Shown here: positions 1 through 8,832 of the stretch, piece after piece | How the letters are laid out: every line of letters starts with the position of its first letter | Numbering within the stretch: position 1 is the first letter of the stretch | From: Rhizobium glycinendophyticum | GTDB lineage: Bacteria; Pseudomonadota; Alphaproteobacteria; Rhizobiales; Rhizobiaceae | Length of the DNA: 64,000 nt | NCBI RefSeq assembly: GCF_006443685.1 | Contig: NZ_VFYP01000001.1 | Location: 1,240,001 to 1,304,000 of the forward strand | Direction of reading: 5' to 3' | Translations under genes and position numbers: made by a program | Notes under the pieces: model-generated | Told to the model about the DNA's origin: nothing | Seen by the model: only the letters and a program-made list of their open reading frames with translations | Databases searched by the model: none

Positions 1-2
1 GG

Positions 3-1100
3 CAGGTCTTCAAGGTGGTGAAATTCGCCACCGATGTCACCACACGCGTCGAGAATGTCGAGACGCTGGCCACGGCACTCAACGCCATGTCGGCAGGCGA
101 CATGACGCAGACGCTCGACAAACCTTTCCTTCCCGCGCTGGACAAGCTGCGCATCGATTTCAACGAAACGTCGTCCAAGCTGCGCAACACGCTCCAGTCG
201 ATCCTCGCTAACGCCGGCGCGATTGCGTCCGCCTCGCAAGAGATCCAGCAGGCATCGGCTGAACTTGCAAAGCGCACCGAACAGCAGGCAGCATCCGTGG
301 AAGAGACGGCCGCCGCACTGGAAGAGATCACCACGACGGTCAGCGACAGCAGCCACCGTGCCCAGGAGGCGGGAGAGCTGGTTCGCAAGACCAAGGACAA
401 TGCGGAGCATTCCGGCAATGTCGTCGGGAATGCCGTCGAGGCCATGAGCCGGATCGAGAAATCCTCCTCGGAAATTTCCAACATCATCGGCGTCATCGAC
501 GAAATCGCCTTCCAGACCAACCTATTGGCATTGAATGCTGGTGTCGAAGCGGCCCGTGCAGGAGAAGCCGGCAAGGGCTTTGCCGTCGTCGCGCAGGAAG
601 TGCGCGAACTTGCCCAACGCTCGGCCAAGGCCGCCAAGGAGATCAAGGAACTGATCAACGCCTCGAACGCCCATGTGAAGGAGGGCGTGGCGCTGGTCGG
701 CACGACCGGCAAGGCACTGCAGGAGATCGTGAGCCAGGTTATCGAGGTCGACGTCAATGTCGTTGCGATCGTCGAGGGATCCAGGGAGCAGTCAACGGGG
801 CTGAAGGAGATCAACACGGCGGTCAACACCATCGACCAGGGAACGCAGCAGAACGCCGCCATGGTCGAGGAAACGACGGCCGCGTCCCACAGCCTGGCCC
901 GCGAGGCAGAAGAACTGTTCCGGTTGCTCGGCCAGTTCAACATCGGCGCCAGCGGCGGTCAGACCCGCAGCGCCCCCGCTCTCACCGCCCAACGGTCCCG
1001 CCCGCAAGCCTCGCCGGCCCGTCAGATGACCGCAAAAGTGGCTCATGCCTTTCACGGCAATGCCGCCGTCAAAAGCGGCGGCAGCTGGGAAGAGTTCTGA
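3..1100 (+). CDS. Methyl-accepting chemotaxis protein, C-terminal part (gene starts left of window)
   Basis: The reading frame is open from the first bases, so this is the 3' part of a longer chemoreceptor. It signals through CheW/CheA to the flagellar motor. After a short linker with a HAMP-like segment ([13 protein letters not shown]) comes a long helical signalling domain. Its hairpin tip reads [20 protein letters not shown], with Gly where most receptors have Ala ([11 protein letters not shown]), then [16 protein letters not shown]. Gln/Glu-rich helices on both sides fit methylation helices. The protein ends in GSWEEF, a WxxF-type tail of the kind that tethers CheR/CheB. The [13 protein letters not shown] lead-in resembles the end of a PAS domain, so the missing N-terminus may be a PAS sensor; that is inference. 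Confidence 0.93.
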   Translation, partial: QVFKVVKFATDVTTRVENVETLATALNAMSAGDMTQTLDKPFLPALDKLRIDFNETSSKLRNTLQSILANAGAIASASQEIQQASAELAKRTEQQAASVEETAAALEEITTTVSDSSHRAQEAGELVRKTKDNAEHSGNVVGNAVEAMSRIEKSSSEISNIIGVIDEIAFQTNLLALNAGVEAARAGEAGKGFAVVAQEVRELAQRSAKAAKEIKELINASNAHVKEGVALVGTTGKALQEIVSQVIEVDVNVVAIVEGSREQSTGLKEINTAVNTIDQGTQQNAAMVEETTAASHSLAREAEELFRLLGQFNIGASGGQTRSAPALTAQRSRPQASPARQMTAKVAHAFHGNAAVKSGGSWEEF

Positions 1101-1127
1101 GAACGCCGTCACAACGTGACATCTTGA

Positions 1128-1164
1128 GAGCAAAAAGGCCGGCCACGATGTGATCGGCCTTCGG
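1128..1164 (-). terminator. Terminator of the GFA-family gene
   Basis: An inverted repeat AAGGCCG...CGGCCTT is followed on the minus strand by a run of Ts. It lies just after the stop codon of the GFA-family gene. Confidence 0.6.
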
Positions 1165-1196
1165 TCGTTAAGAGCCGCCTTAGGCCCGCAGCCCCC

Positions 1197-1598
1197 TCAA
1201 GCCCAGAGATCGCGCACGCAGTCGCCGCGGGAAGGGAGGTCTTCGAAGCTGTCGAGCCCGTCGAAATGGTCGATCGGCAGGTCGGCGACGGCGTCCGGTG
1301 GGGCGAGCCGCAGGTTGACCGCGATCCGGCGCCGGCCGTCTTCGCCCGTGTGCAAGGCCCGCCAGGAGAGCACACAGGCGCAGCTTGGGCAGAACAGGAT
1401 TTCGAGAAAGGACTTGTCCGGGCCCGCGCGGGTATAGGAGGACGGGGCACCGGTAATCTCGATGCGCTCGCTCTCGTAGTCATAGGCCCAAAGCGCGCCA
1501 TAGCGCCGGCAGAGCGTGCAGTTGCAGGCGGTTGCCGGGCCCGGATCGCCGGAAAGCGTCCAGCCCGCCTTGCCGCAGTGACAGGTCCCGATCAGCAT
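1197..1598 (-). CDS. GFA-family (glutathione-dependent formaldehyde-activating enzyme-like) zinc protein
   Basis: A 133-aa protein with the cysteine pattern of the GFA fold: GTCHCGK near the N-terminus, CNCTLCRRYGA, and CPSCACVLSW. These cysteines bind two zinc ions in family members. Most family members are not proven to bind glutathione or formaldehyde, so only the fold is called. The ATG at 1598 has an AAGGGGGA ribosome site. The gene stands alone and converges with the chemoreceptor upstream of it. No regulation could be read from the sequence. Confidence 0.85.
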   Translation of the reverse strand: MLIGTCHCGKAGWTLSGDPGPATACNCTLCRRYGALWAYDYESERIEITGAPSSYTRAGPDKSFLEILFCPSCACVLSWRALHTGEDGRRRIAVNLRLAPPDAVADLPIDHFDGLDSFEDLPSRGDCVRDLWA

Positions 1599-1887
1599 GG
1601 GCAGTCCCCCTTGGTCTCGTGGGTTCGCAGGGACAGTCTGCGCCCGGTCCCTAATCTCGGCAAGGCCCGACAGCCGGCTCGTAGGTCGCGGCGATTTTCA
1701 TCGGCCTTCAGATTGGCACGAGTGAACAACCTTCTGCTGCGTCACAAGGTGGGTGCGGCGGCCTGGTGCGAGAAGACGCGTAGAAGGGAACCGGTTCAAC
1801 GGCGGGGAAGACTTATCCGAGCTCCCACCCAAAGCGGAGATAGATAAAGCTTGTAAACACGCCCAAAAGAAAAACCTATGTCACCCC

Positions 1888-1919
1888 TTGACCCTCCCAT
1901 GATGGGAAGGTCCATGTAA
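1888..1919 (+). promoter_or_regulatory. CueR-type copper promoter of copA
   Basis: A TTGACC -35 box (1888-1893) leads into the interrupted palindrome ACCCTCCCATGATGGGAAGGT (1891-1911), the layout of MerR/CueR operators that lie between overspaced promoter elements. A CATGTA-like -10 starts at 1913, giving a 19-bp spacer. A cueR gene is in the same operon. The rest of the gap back to 1599 shows no recognisable gene or site. Confidence 0.8.
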
Positions 1920-1938
1920 GGTGGCGGAGGTGACCGCC

Positions 1939-4647
1939 ATGAACATGCAGTCCCGGCCCGTTGGGGCCAAGAAATCTGTCGACCCGATCCTGCTGCCCGT
2001 CGAGGGCATGACCTGCGCATCCTGTGTGCGGCGGGTGGAAAAGGCCGTGGCCGCCGTGCCCGGGGTCGAAGAGAGTGCGGTGAATTTTGCCACCGAGACA
2101 TTGTCCGTGACGCCGGGCGATGGGTTTTCGGCAGAGGCCCTGCTCGCCGCGATCGACAAGGCCGGCTACGAGGCGAAGGCGGAGACGCTGGTGCTGGAAG
2201 TGGAGGACATGACCTGCGCTTCCTGTGTGTCTCGCGTCGAAAAGGCGCTGAAGACGGTGCCGGCTGTCGAGGCAGCCAGCGTCAATCTGGCGACCGGCGA
2301 GGCCGTGGTGAAGGTGCTGGGCGGTCCGTCTGCCCTGCCGGCCCTGACCGCAGCCGTCGCCAAGGCGGGCTATGCTGTCAGGCTTCTCGCTGGCGCAGAT
2401 GACGCCGTTGCAGCCGATGGGGCGAGGGTCGAAGACGCTGATGCGACGGGTAGCGGTGACGGGTCGATGGGCCATGCTCCGGAAATCGGCGAGAAGCCGC
2501 AAGGCACCGCTGCGCGCGCGGCGGTCAGCGCCGGCCGGTCTTCTGCCGGCGCCAGTGCCGATAGCCGCGAGCTGCGCCGGGAGAAGGAAATCGCCAGTCT
2601 GCAGCGGGATTTCCTGGTGGCACTGGTGCTCACCCTGCCGTTGTTCATCCTGGAAATGGGCGGCCATATCTATCCGCCGCTGCATCACGTGCTGATGCAG
2701 ATCTTCCCCGGCAACACCTTGTATCTGCTGCAATTTGCGCTTGCGACCGCCGTGCTTGTCGGTCCCGGGCGGCGCTTCTATGTCAAGGGCGTGCCCTCGC
2801 TCCTGCGTCTTTCGCCCGACATGAATGCGCTGGTGGCGCTCGGCACGGGCGCGGCCTATCTCTATTCGCTGGTGACGACCTTTGCGCCTGGGCTTTTGCC
2901 TGTTGATGCCCGTCACGTCTATTACGAGGCCGCCACCGTCATCGTGTCGCTGATCCTGCTCGGACGGCTCCTGGAAGCCCGCGCCAAGGGCCGCACCGGA
3001 GCGGCGATCCGCAAGCTCGCGGGCCTGCAGGCGAAGACGGCGCGGGTGGAGCGGGACGGAACGACGCTCGATCTGCCGCTCTCCGCCGTCGTCGTCGGCG
3101 ATGTCGTCGTGATCAGGCCCGGCGAGCGCATTCCGGTCGATGGCCGGGTGATCGATGGGGCGAGTGCCGTCGACGAAGCGATGATGTCGGGCGAGCCAAT
3201 CCCGGTTGCCAAGCGCGCCGGCGATACCGTGATCGGCGGTACGGTGAATGGCCAGGGCGCATTGCGCTTCGAGGCGACCGGCGTCGGCGCCGACATGATG
3301 CTGTCGCGCATCATCCGCCTGGTGCAGGAGGCGCAAGGGGCCAAGCTTCCGATCCAGCGGCTGGTGGACGAGGTGACGGCCTGGTTCGTGCCTGTTGTCA
3401 TCGCCATAGCGGCTGTGACTTTTTTCCTATGGCTGCTGCTGGGGCCTGTGCCTGCCTATACCCATGGGCTGGTCGCGGCGGTTGCGGTGCTTATCATCGC
3501 CTGCCCCTGCGCCATGGGGCTCGCCACACCGACCTCGATCATGGTCGGCACGGGACGTGCCGCCGAACTCGGCGTGCTCTTCCGCAAGGGCGACGCGCTG
3601 CAGAGCCTGAGCCAGATCGACTGGGTGGTGATGGACAAGACCGGCACGATCACCGCCGGCAAGCCCGAGGTGACAGGGATCGTGACGGCCGAAGGTTTTG
3701 ACGAGGCCGACGTTCTGCGGCTGACCGCAAGCCTTGAGGCGCGCTCGGAGCATCCGCTGGCGGATGCGATTGTGCGGGCCGCCGAGGCGCGGGGCATCGT
3801 GCTGTCGACCGTGGATCAGGTCGAGGCCGTGGCCGGGTTCGGCGTGACCGGGATGGTTGATGGACGGCGGGTTGCGGCTGGTGCCGATCGGTTCATGGTC
3901 AAGCTCGGCGTGATGCCGCACGGTCTCTCGGAAAGACCCCTCCCCAACGAGGGGGGAGGGGCTGACGCCGCCGCCAGCCTCCAGGCAGCCGTCACCCGTC
4001 TCGCTGACGAGGGGGCGAGCCCGCTTTATGTGGCGATCGACGGGAAACTTGCCGCCGCGATCGCGGTGGCTGATCCGATCAAGCCGACGAGTGCGGCAGC
4101 GATTGCGGCGCTGAAGGCTCGTGGCCTGAAGCTGATGATAGTGACGGGCGACAATGCGCGCACGGCCCATGCGGTGGCGAAAAAGGCCGGCATCGATGCG
4201 GTGGTCGCCGAAGTGCTGCCCGAGGGAAAGGTAAGCGCGATCAAGGAGGTGCAGGAAAAGGGCGGGCGGGTCGCCTTTGTCGGCGACGGCATCAATGATG
4301 CGCCGGCGCTCGCCACCGCAGACGCAGGCATCGCCATCGGCACTGGCACGGATGTGGCGATCGAAAGCGCCGATGTCGTTCTGGTCGGCGGCGACCTGAT
4401 GGGCGCGCTGCATGCGATCGAGCTCTCGGGGGCGGTGATGCGCAATATCCGCCAGAACCTGTTCTGGGCCTTTGGCTATAACGTGGCCCTCATCCCGGTC
4501 GCGGCCGGGCTGCTCTATCCGCTCTTCGGCGTGACCTTTTCGCCGATGCTGGGGGCGGCCGCCATGGGGCTGTCGAGTGTGTTTGTGTTGACCAATGCGC
4601 TGAGGCTGAGGGCGGCGAGGGTGACAGGGTTCTTGACCTCCCCTTGA
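1939..4647 (+). CDS. copA: Copper-exporting P1B-type ATPase CopA
   Basis: This inner-membrane pump exports Cu(I) at the cost of ATP. From the ATG at 1939 it is 902 aa. There are two N-terminal heavy-metal domains with MTCASC (cysteines 26/29 and 93/96), the transmembrane CPC motif (about 522-524), the phosphorylated DKTGT (Asp566), the SEHPL signature, and [11 protein letters not shown] near the end. A GTG at 1921 is also in frame but lies on the promoter -10 region. The ATG at 1939 has GGCGGAGG eight bases upstream and is preferred. The ATP-binding domain carries an unusual insert ([17 protein letters not shown] 3931-3965) that looks like a palindromic repeat element. The stop codon falls inside another such repeat. 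It heads the operon copA-cueR-copZ. Confidence 0.97.
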   Translation: MNMQSRPVGAKKSVDPILLPVEGMTCASCVRRVEKAVAAVPGVEESAVNFATETLSVTPGDGFSAEALLAAIDKAGYEAKAETLVLEVEDMTCASCVSRVEKALKTVPAVEAASVNLATGEAVVKVLGGPSALPALTAAVAKAGYAVRLLAGADDAVAADGARVEDADATGSGDGSMGHAPEIGEKPQGTAARAAVSAGRSSAGASADSRELRREKEIASLQRDFLVALVLTLPLFILEMGGHIYPPLHHVLMQIFPGNTLYLLQFALATAVLVGPGRRFYVKGVPSLLRLSPDMNALVALGTGAAYLYSLVTTFAPGLLPVDARHVYYEAATVIVSLILLGRLLEARAKGRTGAAIRKLAGLQAKTARVERDGTTLDLPLSAVVVGDVVVIRPGERIPVDGRVIDGASAVDEAMMSGEPIPVAKRAGDTVIGGTVNGQGALRFEATGVGADMMLSRIIRLVQEAQGAKLPIQRLVDEVTAWFVPVVIAIAAVTFFLWLLLGPVPAYTHGLVAAVAVLIIACPCAMGLATPTSIMVGTGRAAELGVLFRKGDALQSLSQIDWVVMDKTGTITAGKPEVTGIVTAEGFDEADVLRLTASLEARSEHPLADAIVRAAEARGIVLSTVDQVEAVAGFGVTGMVDGRRVAAGADRFMVKLGVMPHGLSERPLPNEGGGADAAASLQAAVTRLADEGASPLYVAIDGKLAAAIAVADPIKPTSAAAIAALKARGLKLMIVTGDNARTAHAVAKKAGIDAVVAEVLPEGKVSAIKEVQEKGGRVAFVGDGINDAPALATADAGIAIGTGTDVAIESADVVLVGGDLMGALHAIELSGAVMRNIRQNLFWAFGYNVALIPVAAGLLYPLFGVTFSPMLGAAAMGLSSVFVLTNALRLRAARVTGFLTSP
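3931..3965. repeat. GC-rich palindromic element inside copA
   Basis: The core CCCCTCCCCAACGAGGGGGG then AGGGG is an inverted repeat like the intergenic elements of this window. It sits in frame in the nucleotide-binding domain of copA. Confidence 0.6.
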
Positions 4648-4760
4648 GGGGGAGGTCGCGCGGAACGCGCGGGTGGGGTGATATTGGTGCGCGCCGCCGG
4701 GTCACCCCACCCCGGAGCTTCGCTCCGACCCTCCCCCTCAAGGGGAGGGTGGTGGATCTA
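4634..4760. repeat. Composite palindromic repeat between copA and cueR
   Basis: Two mirrored halves: CCTCCCCTTGAGGGGGAGGT followed by GGGTGGGGTGA, then TCACCCCACCCC followed by CCTCCCCCTCAAGGGGAGGG. Related copies lie near 20.7 and 22.8 kb. The first half supplies the copA stop codon. Confidence 0.8.
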
Positions 4761-4822
4761 TCTCCCCCTTGCGGGCGAGGTGTCGGCCTCTTCCACAAGG
4801 GAGAGAGGAACTGAAGGAGACC

Positions 4823-5278
4823 ATGACCGTGACGATGAACATTGGTGAAGCCTCGGAAGCCTCGGGCGTTTCGGCCAAGATGATCCGCTATTACGAGCAT
4901 ATCGGGCTGATATCGCCCGCCGGACGGACCGCGTCGAATTACCGGGTTTATGACGCCGACAGCGTCAACCGGCTGCGCTTCGTGCGCCGCTCGCGCAAGC
5001 TCGGCTTTTCGCTGGAGGAGACCGAGCGGCTGTTGAAACTCTGGGACGACAAGGAGCGGGCAAGCGCCGAGGTGAAGGCGATGGCACTCGCCCATGTCGA
5101 GGAACTGGAAAAGAAGATCGCCGAAATGCAGGCGATGCGGAACACACTTGCCCATCTCGCCGAGCGCTGCCACGGCGATGACAGGCCGAACTGCCCGATC
5201 CTCGCGGATCTCGAAGGCCGCCCCTTGCGGCAAAAGACCGCCGTGAAAGCGGCGGGCGGCGACTGCTGCGGGGATTGA
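4823..5278 (+). CDS. cueR: MerR-family copper-responsive regulator CueR
   Basis: A 151-aa MerR activator. The N-terminal winged helix contains IGEASEASGVSAKMIRYYEH and the second wing NYRVYDADSVNRL. A dimerisation helix follows. The metal loop is C-HGDDRPN-C (Cys116 and Cys124), the CX7C spacing of CueR. The C-terminus has a further Cys pair (GGDCCGD). It should sense Cu(I) and untwist the overspaced promoter before copA. Start codons ATG 4823, GTG 4829 and ATG 4835 are all in frame near one AAGGAGA site; 4829 has the best spacing. It is second in the copA operon, separated from copA by a palindromic repeat. Confidence 0.9.
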   Translation: MTVTMNIGEASEASGVSAKMIRYYEHIGLISPAGRTASNYRVYDADSVNRLRFVRRSRKLGFSLEETERLLKLWDDKERASAEVKAMALAHVEELEKKIAEMQAMRNTLAHLAERCHGDDRPNCPILADLEGRPLRQKTAVKAAGGDCCGD

Positions 5279-5350
5279 CCTTGCCCCTGTGGGAAGGTGC
5301 AGGATTGAAGACGAAACGGTGCCGAGGGCGCCACAAGAGGAACAGACAGC

Positions 5351-5554
5351 ATGACCGGACAGACGGTATTCAAGATCGACGACATGACCTGCGGGCACTG
5401 CGAAAAGACGGTGGTGAAGGCGCTTACGGAAGCCCTGCCGGGCAAGGTGGTGACCGTGGACCTCGCGGCCCGCAAGGCCATGGTTGAAGGCGATGCGGCC
5501 CTTGCCGAAGCGGCGATCCGCGAGGCGGGTTATACGCCGGTGCGGGAAGGATAA
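5351..5554 (+). CDS. copZ: Copper chaperone CopZ, heavy-metal-associated domain protein
   Basis: A 67-aa single-domain protein with the metal loop DDMTCGHCEK near residue 12 and the betaalphabeta spacing of Atx1-like chaperones. It is expected to carry Cu(I) in the cytoplasm to CopA. It lies 72 bp after cueR, with an AAGAGGAA ribosome site, and is probably co-transcribed from the CueR promoter. Confidence 0.9.
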   Translation: MTGQTVFKIDDMTCGHCEKTVVKALTEALPGKVVTVDLAARKAMVEGDAALAEAAIREAGYTPVREG

Positions 5555-5567
5555 GGCGGAGTAGGGG

Positions 5568-5726
5568 GTAGCGAGTAGCGAGTAGCGAGTAGCGAATAGC
5601 GAATAGCGAATAGGAGACGGATCTGCCTTGGTTGCGTCAACCGAAAAAAGGTGTCGAATCGCGGGCCTCACGGTCGCACATCATTCGCTACTCGCTACTC
5701 GCTACTCGCTACTCGCTACTCGCTAC
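5568..5726. repeat. Inverted tandem array of a heptamer (GTAGCGA x6, then TCGCTAC x6)
   Basis: About six copies of GTAGCGA/ATAGCGA (5568-5609) face six copies of TCGCTAC (5685-5726) across about 75 bp of unrelated sequence. The two arms could pair over about 42 bp. A shorter one-sided relative is at 28.94 kb. Confidence 0.9.
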
Positions 5727-5891
5727 TGCTCAACGCATTGAGGCGATGGGACTGCCGCTTCCAACCTGACAAAAGCAAAATCTGCCGAGAATAGAACGAC
5801 TAAATTAGAGAATTCTTTGTATGTCTGGCGCATCATTCCGGTGGGTCGCGCGGTGCGGCCGCCGGAAGGTCCGGTTCGGACGGCGACAGGA

Positions 5892-7058
5892 ATGACAATG
5901 CGTGCAGAGGGACGGGCGAACGGACGGCTGGACTGGCTGTTGCGCATGCCACCCGAGATCGAACGGGCTTACGAGCGGGATTTTGGTGAAGGTCGCGTCC
6001 GGCATCTGCGCCACGCCATCATTGTCGGCCTGATCGTCTACAACATCTACAATCTGACCAGCCTCTACCTGATGGCCGACATCCAGCCCTTCACGGTGGC
6101 AATGCGGCTTTTCGTGCTGGTTCCGGGCTCGCTGACCATCTTCTGGCTCGTGCCGCGCCTGCCGCCGGTCTTTCGTGAGCTGATCCTGCTGCAGGGCATG
6201 TTCGTGGCGAGCCTGCTGCCGCTTTATCTGCTCTACATCTCCCAGTCGCCCTATGCGAGTTATACGCTGGGTGAACTGCCGCTGGTGCTGCTCTTCGGCA
6301 ACATGCTGCTGGTTCTGCGCTTCCGCCTGGCGCTGATCTTCACCTTCGTCACCTGTCTGGCAGCCCTCTTCGTGATCCACACCAAGCCGGGGCTCGACCC
6401 GAACCTGATCTTTCCCCTGACGGTACAGGCGATTACCGGCCTCTTCTTCACCCTGTACGGCAACTGGCATTTCGAGCGACAGCGCTGTCTCTCCTATGTC
6501 GCGCAATATGACGCACAGAACCGGGCGGACCGGGCGGAACGCATCGGCGACGAATTGCGTGACCTCACCCGCACGGATGCGCTGACCGGCATTGCCAACC
6601 GACGGCATCTGGAAGAGGTGCTGGCCGACTGGCCGACAGAGCATGATGCCATGCTGCTGCTGATGGTCGATGTCGACCACTTCAAGGCCTATAACGACCG
6701 GCGCGGCCATGTCGCCGGCGACGAGGCGCTGCGGCGCATTGCCTTAACGCTGCAGGCCTTTGCCGACCGCCATGACGGCTTTTGCGCCCGCTATGGCGGC
6801 GAGGAATTCACCCTCGTCTTTTCCGCCGACGCCCGAACGGGCGGCGCATTCCTGGCCGACCGGCTGGTGCGCAGCGTGCGCGACCTCGGCCTTCCCCATC
6901 CCGCCCGCCCGGACGGCGTGGCCGTGGTGACGGTCTCGGCCGGCTATGCCGGCGCCGGCGAGGCGGAGGACGTAACCCCGCTGGAACTGGTAAGCCGGGC
7001 GGACGAGGCGCTGTATCAGGCCAAGAGCGCGGGTAGGAATAGGTCGAAGGCGGGGTGA
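5892..7058 (+). CDS. Membrane-bound diguanylate cyclase (GGDEF)
   Basis: A 388-aa protein that should make cyclic di-GMP from two GTP. The N-terminal half has about six hydrophobic segments (VGLIVYNIYNLTSLYLM to ITGLFFTLYGNW), a membrane sensor of unknown ligand. The C-terminal GGDEF domain has DALTGIANRR, the metal-binding DVDHFKAYND, and an active-site GGEEF at about 302-306. No EAL domain is present. The ATG at 5892 or 5898 (after GACAGGA) is preferred to a TTG at 5817. The I-site RxxD is not obvious. Confidence 0.92.
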   Translation: MTMRAEGRANGRLDWLLRMPPEIERAYERDFGEGRVRHLRHAIIVGLIVYNIYNLTSLYLMADIQPFTVAMRLFVLVPGSLTIFWLVPRLPPVFRELILLQGMFVASLLPLYLLYISQSPYASYTLGELPLVLLFGNMLLVLRFRLALIFTFVTCLAALFVIHTKPGLDPNLIFPLTVQAITGLFFTLYGNWHFERQRCLSYVAQYDAQNRADRAERIGDELRDLTRTDALTGIANRRHLEEVLADWPTEHDAMLLLMVDVDHFKAYNDRRGHVAGDEALRRIALTLQAFADRHDGFCARYGGEEFTLVFSADARTGGAFLADRLVRSVRDLGLPHPARPDGVAVVTVSAGYAGAGEAEDVTPLELVSRADEALYQAKSAGRNRSKAG

Positions 7059-7060
7059 GG

Positions 7061-7106
7061 GCATCCGGATGCTGCGCCCATTCTCCCCACCTGTGAGGGA
7101 GAACCC
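7061..7106. repeat. Partial palindromic repeat after the cyclase gene
   Basis: GGGCATCCGGATGC and CATTCTCCCCACCTGTGAGG match fragments of the intergenic repeat families seen elsewhere in the window. Confidence 0.45.
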
Positions 7107-7117
7107 GGCGCAGAAAC

Positions 7118-7146
7118 ACAAAACCCCGCTATGAGCGGGGTTTTGC
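7118..7146 (+). terminator. Bidirectional rho-independent terminator
   Basis: AAAACCCCGCT ATG AGCGGGGTTTT is a perfect hairpin with A and T tracts on both sides. It ends the cyclase transcript. Confidence 0.9.
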
Positions 7147-7263
7147 TGACATCCCGGAAGGTTTGCGATCACCCAGCCGAGATGGCCACCCGTGAGTGGA
7201 CTTAAATGCCGGTGCGACCGGCGACAGTACACAATATGGGGGCTTGTCCGGGCTGTGTCAACG

Positions 7264-7665
7264 CTACAGCCCTAGGCCATGCCGGACACATTCACGAACC
7301 TGCTCAAGGGTCCCCGGATCAGGCACGCGAACATCATAAACTCGCTGTCCCTGATCGCGCCCGTTGAACAGGAGGCGTAATCGATGAAAAGCAACCGTGA
7401 GTACGATATCGCCTTTCAACCACATCACCGGACTGGAATAGGGGTGCGGCAATGGTGGGTCGAGTGTGATCTGCATGTGATGCGCCAAGACCGCACGGGG
7501 TTCCGTTGTACTCAAAGGAACGATCGTGCACAGAAACGGCCGACCCGGTATGGGAGGAGAGAGTACGATCGCCGGACGCCGCTTTACCATCTCCGGAGGC
7601 CTAAAGCCCTCTGATAGATCGACCCGCAGAATGGTCCCTGGCGCTGGGTGAGAAACGACTGTCAT
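7264..7665 (-). CDS. PemK/MazF-like toxin-family protein
   Basis: A 133-aa protein resembling the PemK/MazF fold: VKRRPAIVLSP in the first third, TIVPLSTTEP in the middle, VMWLKGDIVLTV and RLRLLFNGRD later. Family members are mRNA endoribonucleases or their non-toxic relatives. The ATG at 7665 follows a GGGGGT site and is preferred over upstream ATG 7680 and TTG 7687-7689. No antitoxin-like ORF lies directly up- or downstream, so it may be an orphan. It flanks the left edge of the GTA cluster. Confidence 0.75.
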   Translation of the reverse strand: MTVVSHPAPGTILRVDLSEGFRPPEMVKRRPAIVLSPPIPGRPFLCTIVPLSTTEPRAVLAHHMQITLDPPLPHPYSSPVMWLKGDIVLTVAFHRLRLLFNGRDQGQRVYDVRVPDPGTLEQVRECVRHGLGL

Positions 7666-7770
7666 GGTCAATACCCCCATCAAGAACAATGCCGCGAACT
7701 TTCGCCTTTTGCAAGTTATGCGAGAGTGAAGGCGAGCTCGCAGGTATCGTCATTGATAGGAAAATAATCC

Positions 7771-7799
7771 TTGACACCGTCACGGTCGTTCGGTAGGTT
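7771..7799 (+). promoter_or_regulatory. Sigma-70-type promoter at the head of the GTA cluster
   Basis: TTGACA (7771-7776), a 17-bp spacer and TAGGTT (7794-7799) form a near-consensus promoter. Transcription would begin near 7806, about 95 bp before the gp1-like gene. Confidence 0.7.
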
Positions 7800-7805
7800 T
7801 GTTGC

Positions 7806-7884
7806 ATGATCGGAGAGCTGTGGCGGTGGCGCCCGGGAGGCTCCGGAGAAGAGGCTGATGGGTCCGCGCGAGCGGGCCTTTTTT
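7806..7884 (+). ncRNA. Candidate small RNA or attenuated leader before GTA gp1
   Basis: A strong promoter-like sequence is followed within about 80 bp by a perfect intrinsic terminator, with no ORF between them. CGGAG at 7811 can pair with CTCCG at 7841, giving a 5' stem. Either a short RNA is made, or read-through controls gp1. I do not recognise a named RNA family. Confidence 0.5.
7861..7884 (+). terminator. Intrinsic terminator just before the gp1-like gene
   Basis: A seven-base-pair stem GGTCCGC/GCGGGCC is closed by a GCGA tetraloop and followed by six Ts. It ends 16 bp before the gp1-like ATG. Confidence 0.85.
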
Positions 7885-7900
7885 GTTTCGGGGGTGTGAA

Positions 7901-8368
7901 ATGATGCTGGAGGCCGAGGACGGGTTGGAGGCGCTGCCTGATGTGATCGAGGTGAAGGCGGCCGGTGGGCCTGCGGATCTCGAGACCATGCTGTCCGACT
8001 TCACCGTCGAGATGCGGGCGCAGTTCGAGCTGTTCCGGCGGCTGCGGGCTAGTGCCGAGAGCCTGCTGGACGGGGCCGACGAGGGACTGGCGAAGCTGGC
8101 GCGCGCCGACGTGAAGGCGGCGACCGATGCGATTGCGCTGATCGTGCGCACGCTGGAGAAGATCGATACGCTCTTGCGCCAGCTGGAACGCGACCGTCTC
8201 GATGCCGAGGAGCGGCAGATGGAGGCGCGTGATCCGGAGGTGCTGCGGGGCGAGGTCGAGGCACTGATTGCGGCACGGGTCGAACAGGCGGTGGCGTTCA
8301 GGCTCGAGGCCGCGGTGGCCGTGAGGCTGGCGGACATTTCGGCACTGGCCGGCGGGCAGGGGCCGTGA
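7901..8368 (+). CDS. GTA gp1-like protein, possible small terminase subunit
   Basis: A 155-aa, highly charged, probably all-helical protein with no membrane segment. Helical stretches run from VEMRAQFELFRRLRASAE to EKIDTLLRQLERDRLDAEE and then a coiled-coil-like C-terminus. Its place in front of the large terminase matches gp1 of RcGTA-like clusters, which acts as small terminase. The identification rests mainly on position, size and helical character. The start follows a GGGGGTG site. An SRPBCC/ArsR pair on the other strand separates it from gp2. Confidence 0.55.
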   Translation: MMLEAEDGLEALPDVIEVKAAGGPADLETMLSDFTVEMRAQFELFRRLRASAESLLDGADEGLAKLARADVKAATDAIALIVRTLEKIDTLLRQLERDRLDAEERQMEARDPEVLRGEVEALIAARVEQAVAFRLEAAVAVRLADISALAGGQGP

Positions 8369-8399
8369 GGTGGTCCTGGCTGAATGCTCGATATTGAAT

Positions 8400-8832
8400 G
8401 AGATCGATGCAGTGCCAATGGAACGGATCCCCTCACCGGCGGAATCTGAAGTTCAGGCGGCTTGCACTGACCTCGAGCCTTGGATTTCGCTTTTTCCCCC
8501 ACAGAGGGCAGGGCAATCGCATATGGAAGAGAAGACCCCTCCCAACCCTCCCCACAAGGGGAGGGCTTAACCAGGCCGCGCCGTCGCATTGTTGGAAACG
8601 GGCGGTTTGCGCCACGTCCTCTCCCCCCTTGTGGGGGAGATGGCCGGCAGGCCAGAGGGGGTTTTGCTCCATATGCAATTGCCCTGCCACAGAGGGGGTG
8701 GGTCCCGGTCGGGGGATGGGGGCGGCTCTCGGCAGGGGTTGTCCGGGACAGGTCTTGCGTCCGGCGCGGGTCACCCCCACCCGCCGCTTTGCGGCGACCT
8801 CCTTCCTCAAAGGGGAGGTGGACAGCGGAGCC
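8400..8832. repeat. Stacked intergenic repeats between gp1-like gene and SRPBCC gene
   Basis: No credible gene in this gap of about 460 bp. It holds a class B element (AATCTGAAGTTCAGGCGG... at 8445), a CCTCCC...GGGAGG element, the block CTCCCCCCTTGTGGGGGAGA + TGGCCGGCAGGCCAGAGGGG (8621-8660) that recurs inside ccmH, and a TCACCCCCACCCGCCGC element near 8773. Confidence 0.8.

Noticed and set aside
5568..5726. CRISPR array
   Set aside because: The 7-bp units are contiguous with no spacers, and the two arms are inverted.
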